A DNA stretch of 64,000 nucleotides from positions 1 to 64,000 of the forward strand of contig CALCXM010000182.1 of NCBI GenBank assembly GCA_937905825.1. The letters are read 5' to 3'. Positions 48,259 to 57,196 of the stretch are shown in pieces (position 1 is the stretch's first letter; each line of letters begins with the position of its first letter). The DNA comes from an uncultured bacterium. GTDB taxonomy: Bacteria > Planctomycetota > UBA1135 > GCA-002686595. The notes below the pieces were generated by a model that worked only from the letters and a program-made list of their open reading frames with translations, searched no databases and was not told the DNA's origin. The position numbers and the translations under genes were made by a program.

Positions 48259-48900
48259 CTACTCGCCGGGTTGCTTGCGCAAGAGGTCCCGCAGGCGGGC
48301 TTCGGCGCGTCGCAAAAGCATGCGAACGGCGTCCTCGCTGCGGCCTTCCATGCGTTCACCCGCGGCGCGCAGGCTGAGGCCTTGGAAGAAGACCAAGGTG
48401 ATCGCTTGGCGATGGACCTCGGTCAGCTCGCCGAGGGCCTTGCGCAGGAGATCGAAGTCCTCGCCCTGCTGCACTTGCATGGTGACCGTGAGATCGTCGG
48501 CGGAAGGTTCGAAGACCTTGCGTTCGCCGTCCTCGCCGGTGGGTCCTTCCATAGAGCGTTCCTTCGAGAGGTCGCGCTTGCCCGCGGAATAGAACTCGGC
48601 CCGGTCGCGGATCTTGTTTTGCAGAATCTGGATCAGCCAGGCGAGCAGGCTGCCCTCGCCGCGGTAGCTGTAGCTTTGAAAGTCCCGATGGGCCTCGCGG
48701 AAGGTGGTCTGGGCCAGGTCGGCGGGGTCTTCCTTGGAACGCAAGCGCGGACCGAGACGGCGCCGGGCCATGTCGACCATCCGCTCGTAGTAGCGTTCGA
48801 ACAGGCTGTTCAGCGCGTCCACGTCACCGCTCTGGGCCTGGTTGACCAGGACTGCGGTTTCGTCGATCGGCTCTTCGTGTTCGTTGGTCGGCTCGCTCAT
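48259..48900 (-). CDS. ECF-type RNA polymerase sigma factor
   Basis: 213 residues. Region 2: NSLFERYYERMVDMARRRLG...DPADLAQTTFREAHRDF; region 4: ELTEVHRQAITLVFFQGLSLRAAGERMEGRSEDAVRMLLRRA. The DLAQTTF...AHR motif resembles the ECF classes expanded in Planctomycetota. No anti-sigma gene or kinase is adjacent. Its 3' side is a very G-rich stretch on the + strand (48111-48258) next to the tRNA gene, containing no coding frame that I believe. Confidence 0.9.
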   Translation of the reverse strand: MSEPTNEHEEPIDETAVLVNQAQSGDVDALNSLFERYYERMVDMARRRLGPRLRSKEDPADLAQTTFREAHRDFQSYSYRGEGSLLAWLIQILQNKIRDRAEFYSAGKRDLSKERSMEGPTGEDGERKVFEPSADDLTVTMQVQQGEDFDLLRKALGELTEVHRQAITLVFFQGLSLRAAGERMEGRSEDAVRMLLRRAEARLRDLLRKQPGE

Positions 48901-48950
48901 GGTTCACTCAGTTCTTTCGGGCCCCGAGCAGTTTGCACTTTATAGGGGAG

Positions 48951-51068
48951 CTACTGAGAGTCCAAGCGCTGCAGAAACGCCTCTTCCAGCAAGACCTCAA
49001 CCCCAAGGGCCACGGCTTTCTTCGCTTTGCTGCCCGGTTTTCCGCCGACGATCAGGAAATCGGTCTTGCCGCTGACCGAGGAGGCGACCTTGCCCCCCTG
49101 GAATTCCACGCTGTGCTTGGCTTCGGCACGGCTCATGCCTTCGAGGGTCCCGGTGAACACGACGACTTTTCCGGCGAACGCCCCATCCTGGGAAGGGGCT
49201 TCCGAGTGGACGGGTTCGACGCCGCCTGCTTGCAGCCGGGCCAGGAACGCTTGGTTTTGCTCGTTCTCGAACCAGCCCATGATTTCGGCGGCGACTTCCG
49301 CGCCGATGCCATCGATCACCAAGAGGTCTGCCTCTTGCGCTTGACTCAGTTGCTCGAGGCTTTCGAAGCGCTGAGCGAGCAGTTTGGCAGTGGCGGTCCC
49401 CACCTCGGGGATGCAAAGGGAAACGAGGAAGCGCTCGAAGGGCACTTTTCTGCGCTCTTCGATCTGGGCAAAGAGATTGTCGACGCTCTTCTCCCCCCAG
49501 CGTTCGAGACCCAAGAGAGTCTCCCGGTGGGCGGGGTCGCGGTCCAAGTGAAAAAGGTCCGCGGGAGTTTTCATCAAGCCCGCCGCGTAGAGCTGGGCGA
49601 TTTGCTTCTCGCCGATGCGGTCGATTTCGAATCCGCGGCGCCCCGCCATGACCGCTGTACGTCCGACGAGTTGCGGTGCACAGGCGGAGCTGTTGGGGCA
49701 GCGCCAGTACTTGCCCTCTTGCACGGACTCGGTTCCGCAGGCGGGGCAGCGGTCCGGTGCGCTGAAGGCCTCGGCGTACTCCACGAACATCCCGGGCAGG
49801 GCGTCTCCGTCCGCGCTCAGTAAGTCGGCGGGCCGCGCCTGCTTCCAATCCTTGGGAGCTCGGCCCGTGGCCGGTTTGGCCACCCCGGAGATCTGCGGAA
49901 TCACATCGCCCGCGCGGTGCAGGAACACGCGGTCCCCGACAGTCAGGCCCAGGGAAGCCACGTGCTCGACGTTGTGCAAAGTGGTGTGGCGCACGGTCAC
50001 CCCGCCCACCTCGACCGCATCCACGTGGGCGCGCGGGGTCAAACGGCCGTTGGTGCCTACGGAGATTTCAATGGCTCGCAAAGTCGTGGTCGCTTCCCGG
50101 GGAGCGAACTTTTGGGCGTACTGCCAACGATGGGCTCGCGCTGTTTTTCCCAAGCGCGCACGCAGGGACAGGTCGTCGAGCTTGGCAACGACACCGTCCA
50201 CTTCGAAGGGCAAGTCGTCGCGCTTGGCGTCCAAGTCCCGGTGATACTCGAAGCACGCGTCCAGGCCGAGCACCGCCTTGCCGTAGCCGGAGAACGGAAT
50301 TCCCCAATCCAACAGCGCTTCGTTCAGCTCGGACTGACTGGCGAATTCGTGGCCGCTGCAACGGGGAGCGGCGTAGGCGTGGAACTCGAGTGGATAGCGC
50401 GCGACCTCCGCCGGGTCGTTGCGCCGCATGGCGCCGGAAGTGGTGTTGCGCGGGTTGGCGAAGGTGTCGAGCCCCGCCTCGGCGCGCTCGCGATTGAAGG
50501 CTTCAAAGCGCGCCAAGGCGATCAAGACTTCCCCGCGCACTTCCAAGAGTTCTGGAATTGGGCGTTTGCTCGAATCGAGTTCGAGGGGGATGTTGCGCAC
50601 CGTGCGCAGGTTTTGGGTGACGTCCTCCCCCACTTGGCCGTTGCCGCGGGTCAAGCAGCGCACGAGTCGACCCCCTTCGTAGATCAACGCGGCACTGACC
50701 CCGTCGAACTTGGGCTCCACCAGCCACTTCAGACCGTCTCCGCTCTCGAGTGCCAAGAAGCGCAAGACGCCCTTCTCGAATTCGCGCACGCCTTCCTCCG
50801 AGAAGATGCTCTCGATGGAAATCATGGGCTCCACGTGGGCGACCTTGTCGAAGCTCTCGCCATCCGGCAAGGCGGCCCCGACCCTTTGGGTTGGGCTTTG
50901 CGGGCTGACCAAGTCGGGGTGTTCTTGCTCGAGGCGGACCAGTTCGCTGAAGAGCTTGTCGTACTCCCCGTCCGAAATCTCAGGCGCGGATTGGTTGTAG
51001 TAGAGGCGGTTGTGGCGCTCCAACTCCTGACGAAGTTGCAGAGCGCGCTCGGCGGGCTTGCCTGTCAT
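48951..51068 (-). CDS. ligA: NAD+-dependent DNA ligase
   Basis: 705 residues; seals nicks in DNA replication and repair. Adenylation domain with Tyr-rich N-terminal NAD site (HNRLYYNQSAPEISDGEYD), active-site Lys in EPKFDG, RGEVL and FEVDGVV; OB fold; four-Cys zinc finger (CPAC...CPNSSACAPQ); helix-hairpin-helix region (FLVSLCIPEVGTATAKLLA, LLVIDGIGAEVA); and C-terminal BRCT (KVVVFTGTLEGMSRAEAK). Length is normal. ATG at 51068 is the standard start (MTGKPAERALQLRQEL); it overlaps the upstream cdd stop by one base. Confidence 0.96.
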   Translation of the reverse strand: MTGKPAERALQLRQELERHNRLYYNQSAPEISDGEYDKLFSELVRLEQEHPDLVSPQSPTQRVGAALPDGESFDKVAHVEPMISIESIFSEEGVREFEKGVLRFLALESGDGLKWLVEPKFDGVSAALIYEGGRLVRCLTRGNGQVGEDVTQNLRTVRNIPLELDSSKRPIPELLEVRGEVLIALARFEAFNRERAEAGLDTFANPRNTTSGAMRRNDPAEVARYPLEFHAYAAPRCSGHEFASQSELNEALLDWGIPFSGYGKAVLGLDACFEYHRDLDAKRDDLPFEVDGVVAKLDDLSLRARLGKTARAHRWQYAQKFAPREATTTLRAIEISVGTNGRLTPRAHVDAVEVGGVTVRHTTLHNVEHVASLGLTVGDRVFLHRAGDVIPQISGVAKPATGRAPKDWKQARPADLLSADGDALPGMFVEYAEAFSAPDRCPACGTESVQEGKYWRCPNSSACAPQLVGRTAVMAGRRGFEIDRIGEKQIAQLYAAGLMKTPADLFHLDRDPAHRETLLGLERWGEKSVDNLFAQIEERRKVPFERFLVSLCIPEVGTATAKLLAQRFESLEQLSQAQEADLLVIDGIGAEVAAEIMGWFENEQNQAFLARLQAGGVEPVHSEAPSQDGAFAGKVVVFTGTLEGMSRAEAKHSVEFQGGKVASSVSGKTDFLIVGGKPGSKAKKAVALGVEVLLEEAFLQRLDSQ

Positions 51069-51550
51069 CACGGCTGATCGCCTTGTGCTTCGCCGGGCAG
51101 GTCCGCTTTGTTGAATGCGCTGGGCAGGAGCTCTCCCATGCGCCACTCGAGGGCCTCAGCGCCGGACCCCACGCAGACCACGACGAGATCCGGCGCGAAC
51201 TCCATCAGCACTTGGCGGCAGGCTCCGCAGGGAGTCAGCACTCGATCTTGGTTCGTGGCGATGGCCACCGCCACCAACTCGCCGGCTCCGTCCGCCACCG
51301 CGCGGCCGATGGCGTTGCGCTCGGCGCAAACCGTCAGGCCATAGCTGGCGTTCTCCACGTTGCAACCGCTGAAGGTGCGCCCCTCCCTATCGAGCAAGAC
51401 AGCCCCCACACAAACTCCGGAATAGGGGCTGTGCGCTCGGGTTGCCACGGCCCGAGCAGCCTGCAGGAGCTCGTCGCGGGACACCGATTGTCCCGACCAG
51501 AACGCATCGTCGCTGGCCGCCCGCTCGCCAGTTGTGGGGGGAAGTTTCAT
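51068..51550 (-). CDS. cdd: Cytidine deaminase
   Basis: 160 residues; deaminates cytidine and deoxycytidine for pyrimidine salvage. Zinc-site motifs CAERNA and TPCGACRQ are intact, with HSPYSGVCVGAVLL and the substrate-binding GCNVENASYG. This is the short tetrameric type, with about 30 extra residues at the N-terminus. ATG at 51550; the open frame to 51946 runs through an unrelated gene. Its stop overlaps the ligA start (TGATG), so the two are co-translated. Confidence 0.94.
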   Translation of the reverse strand: MKLPPTTGERAASDDAFWSGQSVSRDELLQAARAVATRAHSPYSGVCVGAVLLDREGRTFSGCNVENASYGLTVCAERNAIGRAVADGAGELVAVAIATNQDRVLTPCGACRQVLMEFAPDLVVVCVGSGAEALEWRMGELLPSAFNKADLPGEAQGDQP

Positions 51551-51675
51551 GGGACCATGATTCGTTCTCTCCGCCGACGGGGCAAGCCTTTTGGGCTCTC
51601 CCCGCCCGTGCTTCGACCCCGCAGCGAGATTCCCCCTCGGCTCGCGGAGAACCGGATGCGCTGGGAAAGCGACCT

Positions 51676-52134
51676 TCAGCCCAGACCCTCCTTGACCGCC
51701 ATGGGCTGACCGGAGTCCGCCTGTTCGCGATCCCTGGCGCGTCCTTCCATGGCGAAGCCGTCGTAGGGAACCACGTTGCGCCGTTGCCGGCGTCCGGTCA
51801 TGGGGTTCTCCCATTCTTCCGGCACGAGCTCCACATCGAGGCGACAACCGAGCAGTTCGTGGGGTTGCATGTCCACGACTCCGTTGACGTCGAAGCCCAG
51901 GGCCTCGAGCAAGCGCTTGGCCCGGGGTGAGCCCCGCTCGCTCCAAATGATGCCGTCCCAGCCAGCGACCCGTCCGCTGTAGACGCCGCCCTCCACCACG
52001 AGCTTGAGCCCCCAGCGGGTGTCGGCTTCCTTCGTGCGGCCCTCACGCACCTCTTCAATCTTCACCGTGTACCAGCCCTGGGGCAGGCTGGCGAAGTCCT
52101 CGGTCTCGGTCACATCCGTAAAGTCGTAGCGCAT
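51676..52134 (-). CDS. DUF669-like protein (phage-type single-strand DNA-binding relative)
   Basis: 152 residues. Starts MRYDFTDVTETEDFASLPQGWYTVKIEEVREGRTKEADTRW, of which the first part (residues about 1-38) and the later W.L..VEGG...GR..W and FDV...ELLGCRLDVELV segments fit the DUF669 pattern. These proteins are usually encoded by phages next to recombination genes. No phage genes are nearby, so it may be a domesticated single gene. ATG at 52134 is set by the family start. Separated by 125 bases from cdd, same direction. Confidence 0.7.
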   Translation of the reverse strand: MRYDFTDVTETEDFASLPQGWYTVKIEEVREGRTKEADTRWGLKLVVEGGVYSGRVAGWDGIIWSERGSPRAKRLLEALGFDVNGVVDMQPHELLGCRLDVELVPEEWENPMTGRRQRRNVVPYDGFAMEGRARDREQADSGQPMAVKEGLG

Positions 52135-52389
52135 GTTTGGCCTCCTGCCTGCGTTCCTTGGGTTCACGGGGACAGACGCAGGCCAGGGGAGCGAGTCACG
52201 CTGCTTTTTCGGGAATCGCGCTGGAATCGACCCTCCCTCCCCAGGGACCCGATCGGCATGGTCCAATCTAAGAGCGCGAGCCGCCTGGTTTCTCCTGCAA
52301 CCCTGTCCCAACCCGAAGGTCTCAGGATCTCTAGCTGGTGAAGCGACTCGGCATCCGCGATCACGGGAACCACAACAACGGAGAGCCCC

Positions 52390-54114
52390 ATGACCTCGCC
52401 ATTCATCCCAGTGCAAAACAGACCCCGCTGCCGACGAGCGCCTGGGGCTCTAGCGTACTTTGGCCTCGCGACTTCCGCCGTGACTGGCCTGACCACTAGC
52501 CTCGCGCTCAGTCTCTTCGCTTCGGCGAGCCCAGCCCAGGTGCTCTTCAAGGATGTCACAGCCACGAGCGGTGTGACCTATCACCAAAACGCCACCGACC
52601 TCTCCGACATGTCGGCCATGTGCGGTGGGGCCGCTGCGGGTGACGTGGATGGGGACGGCTGGGTTGACCTCCTTGTCACTCGTTTGGATGCGGGCCCGCT
52701 CCTGTTCATGAACCGAGGTGCGAACGCCATGGGCCAACACCAAGGGTTTGTGGACGGGACGCTGAACGCATTCGGCGGGGCGACTCCCCCCGCCAACTTG
52801 AACGGGGCGTCCATGGGGGATGTGGACGGGGACGGAGACCTGGATCTCATGTGCACGGGTTTAGCGAGCCCGCGCGGGTACCTTTGGATCAACAACGGCG
52901 CGGGGCAATTCGTCGAGGAAGGAGCCACCCGCGGGCTCAACTCCCCTGGGGGGCTCCCGCGCGGAGCGTTCAGTTCGTCCTTTGGCGACTACGACCGCGA
53001 CGGCTTCTTGGACTTGTACGTGACCGAGTGGGGGCACTTCGACGGGCAAGGTCCTCCGACCACCTCAGGCTCGCGACTCTTCCGCAACCGAGGAGCCAGT
53101 GCCCCGGGATACTTCGAGGACGTGACCGATGCGGCGGGAGTCGCCCTCGAGAACGTAACGCCCCAATCCCAAGGAACCTCTTGGACCGGGGTCAACTCCT
53201 TCACGCCCAAGTTCGCGGACTTCGATGGCGATGGCTGGCCAGACCTCGCCATCGCCGGCGACTTCTCCACCAGTCGCCTGTTCTGGAACAACGGCGACGG
53301 GACGTTCCTCGACGGCACCGCGGCAGCCCACGTGGGTCGGGACGAAAACGGAATGGGAGCGGCCGTGGCCGACTTCGACGGGGACGGGAATCTCGACTGG
53401 TTTGTGACCTCGGTGTACGACCCGCGCGAGACCTGTTTCCACGTGCCATGCAACTGGGGCGCCACGGGCAACCGGCTATACCTTGGCGACGGCGCACGGG
53501 ATTTCGTGAACTCGACGGACACGGGCGTGCGCAACGGTCGTTGGGGTTGGGCTGCGACGCAGATCGACTTTGACAACGATGGCCAGCTTGATCTCGCGAT
53601 GACGAACGGCATGGATCTGCTCAGCACCAACTTGGAGGACAAGTTCAACCACGACCCCTCCGTGCTTTGGCGCAATCACGGCGGGAGCTTCGTCTCCGAA
53701 GGCCTTGCTCGGGGCATTCATGACCGGCGCTCAGGCAAGGGCATCGTGGTGCTCGACTACGATCGGGACGGCGACCAGGATCTGTTCATCGTCAATGCGC
53801 GCGACCTTCCCGTGCTTTACCGGAACGATGGAGGCAACCAGGCGCATTGGCTGCAAGTCGAATTGCGCGGGCAAGGGAGCAACCGTTTCGCGATTGGAGC
53901 CAAGCTCAGCCTCATGCCCAATCTTGGGGACAGCCCCCTTGTTCGCTATCAAAGTGCGAGCAGCAACTTCCTCAGCCAGAACGAACCCCTGGTGCAGTTT
54001 GGCTTGGGAGCGGACGCCGTTGTCCATCAGTTGAGAGTTCGTTGGCCCGATGGCAGCAGCACGCTCTTGCAGAACATCCCCGCGGGCCAGCGAATCCTGG
54101 TGCAACAGCCCTAG
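52390..54114 (+). CDS. Secreted CRTAC1/ASPIC-type protein with FG-GAP repeats
   Basis: 574 residues. A long, Arg-containing signal (ending near SPAQ, residues 1-49) is followed by the typical start VLFKDVTATSGVTY and five or more FG-GAP/VCBS calcium-binding blades, each around a DxDxDGxxD loop (GDVDGDGWVDLLVTR, GDVDGDGDLDLMCTG, GDYDRDGFLDLYVTE, ADFDGDGWPDLAIAG, ADFDGDGNLDWFVTS, IDFDNDGQLDLAMTN). The C-terminal 100 residues fit the ASPIC/UnbV domain (HWLQVELRGQGSNRFAIGAKL; VRWPDGSSTLLQNIPAGQ). The beta-propeller is probably an extracellular binding scaffold. Proteins of this type are highly expanded in Planctomycetota. Confidence 0.9.
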   Translation: MTSPFIPVQNRPRCRRAPGALAYFGLATSAVTGLTTSLALSLFASASPAQVLFKDVTATSGVTYHQNATDLSDMSAMCGGAAAGDVDGDGWVDLLVTRLDAGPLLFMNRGANAMGQHQGFVDGTLNAFGGATPPANLNGASMGDVDGDGDLDLMCTGLASPRGYLWINNGAGQFVEEGATRGLNSPGGLPRGAFSSSFGDYDRDGFLDLYVTEWGHFDGQGPPTTSGSRLFRNRGASAPGYFEDVTDAAGVALENVTPQSQGTSWTGVNSFTPKFADFDGDGWPDLAIAGDFSTSRLFWNNGDGTFLDGTAAAHVGRDENGMGAAVADFDGDGNLDWFVTSVYDPRETCFHVPCNWGATGNRLYLGDGARDFVNSTDTGVRNGRWGWAATQIDFDNDGQLDLAMTNGMDLLSTNLEDKFNHDPSVLWRNHGGSFVSEGLARGIHDRRSGKGIVVLDYDRDGDQDLFIVNARDLPVLYRNDGGNQAHWLQVELRGQGSNRFAIGAKLSLMPNLGDSPLVRYQSASSNFLSQNEPLVQFGLGADAVVHQLRVRWPDGSSTLLQNIPAGQRILVQQP

Positions 54115-54193
54115 ATCCTATGGGAGCCACTCGGTCGGGGCAGATTGCATTGCGCATACTTGCCTCGGGGGCGGGAGCGCGCCAAGAATCCGA

Positions 54194-55456
54194 CTACAGG
54201 TAACGCAGCACGATCGGAATCGAGTTCGTCAGTCGAGAACCGCTGGAGGTTGTGACCTCCGCTTGGGAGTAGAAGGAGAACCCGTCCGGGAAGAAAGTCG
54301 GAACGGTGAACTCATACTTCAAGCGACCGGTCGCCGGGATCGCGCCGAGGGTGTAGGCGCGTTCGTGGGTGACCAAGTTGTCCATCTCCTGGGTGCCATC
54401 GATCGTCACCAGGGGACTGCGACCGAGGTAGAAGGTCACCTGATCACCAGGGGTGCCGTAGATCCAAAAGGTCTGCTTGCGGCCAGCTTGCAGGGTTCCC
54501 GTGCGCTCGAGGTAGGGATCGGCCGGAACAGCGAGGGTCGCAAGGGAGCCCGCCTGAATCAGGGTGCTGGTCATGTTCACGCCGGAGTAGCGCGCGATGC
54601 TTCCACCAGCCAAGGCCATGCCGTAACCACGGGCGCCATCGGTGAAGATCGGGAACGAGTCCCCCCATCCTTCCCAACCGAACATGATGGTGTCCGTTGC
54701 GTCGCCCGCAATCACTGCGCGGCTGCCACCGCGTAGATAGATGCCGTCCCCGCCGTCCCCGCCATAGGGGTCCGACCACTCACAGAAGCCATCTGTCTGC
54801 CCGCCGGGGCCGCCATCGCAGGTTGTTTGGAACACGCTGATGATCGAATTGTTTGAGGCCCACAGAGCGCTTCCGCCGTCGCCAGCATCCCCGCTGCACC
54901 CGACGTAGAAGCCTTCCGCTCCGGCGAGGTAAGAGTCAACGACTTCCAAGCGTGAGTTCACCGCCTCGACTCCGTTGCTACCCGCCACGGCAGTGCCCAT
55001 TGGAGCCGTCACGTTGCACTGGTACATGCGAACATCGAAACAGTTGTTGATAGTCACGACACCGGTTCCAGCGAAGGCAGGATTGATCCGAATGGAATCC
55101 AGAATCACCGGCGCGCCGTTCGAGTTCAAGTTCATCGCCTTCAAGCGCAGCCCGGTCAAGACTGCACGGCCAGGGCTAGTCAAGTTGGCGATGGTTACGG
55201 TGCCATTCACGACGCTCGTATGGTTCACATTGAACCCCATGATCGTCAGATTCTTGCCTAAGTTGAAACCCGAGTAGGTCCCCGGGTGAACGATCAAGAG
55301 ATCCCCCGCACTGGCAGCATTGATCGCGGGTTGAATGTCCGTGAAGTCGATCCCGGCACCTCCACTATCGTCGATCCACCAGGTTTGACCGGCGAGGGCA
55401 GACGTCGAGGAGAGGGAGAGCAGTAGCCCAGCGAGGGCATATCGGATCATTTTCAT
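54194..55456 (-). CDS. Secreted parallel beta-helix-like protein
   Basis: 420 residues with signal peptide (MKMIRYALAGLLLSLSSTSALAG). The start TWWIDDSGGAGIDFTDIQPAINAASAGDLLIVHPGTYSGFNL is the usual opening of right-handed beta-helix (pectin-lyase-like) secreted proteins; regular short strands follow (LTGLRLKAMNLNS..., VVTINNCFDVRMYQCNVTAP). The tail (about 310-420) is a separate beta domain that in other proteins of the phylum sits where the YCFG domain would be. No lyase catalytic residues were identified. ATG at 55456 is set by the signal peptide. Confidence 0.75.
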   Translation of the reverse strand: MKMIRYALAGLLLSLSSTSALAGQTWWIDDSGGAGIDFTDIQPAINAASAGDLLIVHPGTYSGFNLGKNLTIMGFNVNHTSVVNGTVTIANLTSPGRAVLTGLRLKAMNLNSNGAPVILDSIRINPAFAGTGVVTINNCFDVRMYQCNVTAPMGTAVAGSNGVEAVNSRLEVVDSYLAGAEGFYVGCSGDAGDGGSALWASNNSIISVFQTTCDGGPGGQTDGFCEWSDPYGGDGGDGIYLRGGSRAVIAGDATDTIMFGWEGWGDSFPIFTDGARGYGMALAGGSIARYSGVNMTSTLIQAGSLATLAVPADPYLERTGTLQAGRKQTFWIYGTPGDQVTFYLGRSPLVTIDGTQEMDNLVTHERAYTLGAIPATGRLKYEFTVPTFFPDGFSFYSQAEVTTSSGSRLTNSIPIVLRYL

Positions 55457-55724
55457 GGTACTTCCCAGGGCAGATGAAAAAGGGTTCGGGAGCGGAGAGC
55501 CGGACTGACTCTCAACTCTCATACTGGCGGAATTCTTGGTTTTGTCTACAACTGTTGACCGGGACTTTTGGGGCGCATTGAGGAAGAACCCCTTCAGGGC
55601 GAGAGTGCCCATAAGCACGCGGAAACACCTAATTGGCGAGGGTTTCGCCGAGCCACCTCTAGCCCGAAATTCTTTCGGAATCCTGTCCCAAAACGCCTTC
55701 CGGGTTTCACAACCCGGCAGCCCC

Positions 55725-56816
55725 TCAACTCGCCTCTAGGGAGGCCAGTAGAGCGCGCTCCATGTTGCCGCCGCAGATGGCAGCAATGTCCTCGCGGCTG
55801 AATCCACGTTCGCCCATGGGACCAATTAGCGCTGGATAACTCGACGCGTCCGGCAAGCCTTCCACGGTCGTCGTGATTCCGTCGTAGTCACTGCCAAGCC
55901 CCACATGCTCCACCCCGGCGACCTCGGCGATGTGCTGGATGTGATCGATAAGGCGCTGGATGGATAGGGGCGGCATGACTGCCTGCATGTGCGCGGTGCG
56001 CACGACTTCCAACTCGGTTCCGTTGGAGGCGGCAAGTCCCCGGTAGTCGTCCGTGTCCCGCAGCCGCGCCGACGTCGCTTGGGCATCGGAATCGAGAAAC
56101 GACGGCAGGAATGGAACGCCCACCACACCTCCATTCCCAGCGATCGCGCGCAACTGATCGTCGTCCAAGTTGCGCCGGTGAGGGTTGAGCGCGAAGCACG
56201 CGCTGTGGCTCGCGATCACGGGTTTCGTACTCGCCTCCAAGGCATCGTAGAAGGAGCGCGTGCCACTGTGGGACACATCCACCAACACCCCCAACTCGTT
56301 CATGCGCCTGACCAGGTGGCGGCCGAAAGCACTCAACCCCGCGGGGACGTCCGGCCCCGCATCCGGCTCGCAGGATCGAATCCAAGGCAAGTGATTGTTC
56401 CAGACCAACGTGAGCACTCGCAGGCCCCGTTCCGCGAAGTGCTCGAGCTTAGCCTCACTGGCTTCGAGGGGATGTCCACCTTCCATGCCCGCAAGCAGAG
56501 CTAGCTTGCCCTGGGCTCTGGCCTCGTTCCAGTCCGCTTGGGTTCGAATCAGCTTGGTCTGTTCCGGAGCCCTTTGCGCGAGGCCATCCAACTCGTCGAG
56601 CAGCAACTCGGCGCGCTGAAAGGCCCCGCCGTTCTCCGGCTTGCAGTAACGCGGGTGAACCCAGGCGGTCATCACCACGGCCCCTAGACCGCCGGCGCGC
56701 GCACGCGGCAAATCGAGCTGGCCGGGAGACGTCTGCGCCAAGTTGACTCCCATGTCGAGGGACAGTTGCAGCGTGTCCACGTGCGCGTCGAAGAGGAAGG
56801 GTGTCTCCATTGGCAA
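55725..56816 (-). CDS. Membrane dipeptidase (peptidase M19, renal dipeptidase family)
   Basis: 363 residues; zinc TIM-barrel hydrolase of dipeptides, including D-amino-acid-containing ones. Metal-binding and active-site strings: FDAHVDT near the N-terminus, EGGHPLE, VDVSHSG, ASHSACFALNPHRRN and GLGSDYDG. Length is usual. There is no signal peptide in this frame, so it is probably cytoplasmic. ATG at 56816 or at 56810 (METPF) both work. Confidence 0.93.
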   Translation of the reverse strand: MPMETPFLFDAHVDTLQLSLDMGVNLAQTSPGQLDLPRARAGGLGAVVMTAWVHPRYCKPENGGAFQRAELLLDELDGLAQRAPEQTKLIRTQADWNEARAQGKLALLAGMEGGHPLEASEAKLEHFAERGLRVLTLVWNNHLPWIRSCEPDAGPDVPAGLSAFGRHLVRRMNELGVLVDVSHSGTRSFYDALEASTKPVIASHSACFALNPHRRNLDDDQLRAIAGNGGVVGVPFLPSFLDSDAQATSARLRDTDDYRGLAASNGTELEVVRTAHMQAVMPPLSIQRLIDHIQHIAEVAGVEHVGLGSDYDGITTTVEGLPDASSYPALIGPMGERGFSREDIAAICGGNMERALLASLEAS

Positions 56817-57196
56817 GAGACTACCGCTTCAAGCCCGGGTCCTCATATGCCGTTCTGCTCAAGCCTGCCGCTCACGCCTGAACCCGCGGGAGGTGCGCGG
56901 CTTTCGTGCGCACTTGCCGCCAGCGAGGAAGGCGCGTGCAGATCTCCCAGCCAGATACGGAGCTTCCCGCAGCCTCGCTATGGCGGAACGCCCCGAATCC
57001 GCCCCTGGGGAACCCCAGGATCCCAACTCGCTCGCCTCCCTCCCAGGGGCCCCGATCAGAAGCCCTTCGGATCCAGATTTCCCACCGTTCCGGTGACGGT
57101 TGACGCATCGGGGAATCGACGAAGTAGACTGAACAGGGCGCTTGAAGAGCCTCTCCCGTTCCATCGAATGCGCCCCCACCAGGATCCCATCAGACC
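56817..57196. other. Divergent intergenic region, no supported gene
   Basis: About 380 bases between the dipeptidase and the TPR-CHAT gene. Frames of up to 140 codons run through it but overlap the neighbours and lack domains. It must carry both promoters; I see no clear boxes. Confidence 0.4.

Noticed and set aside
48169..48945. 258-codon open frame on the plus strand
   Set aside because: Antisense to the ECF sigma factor gene, whose region 2 and 4 motifs are clear.
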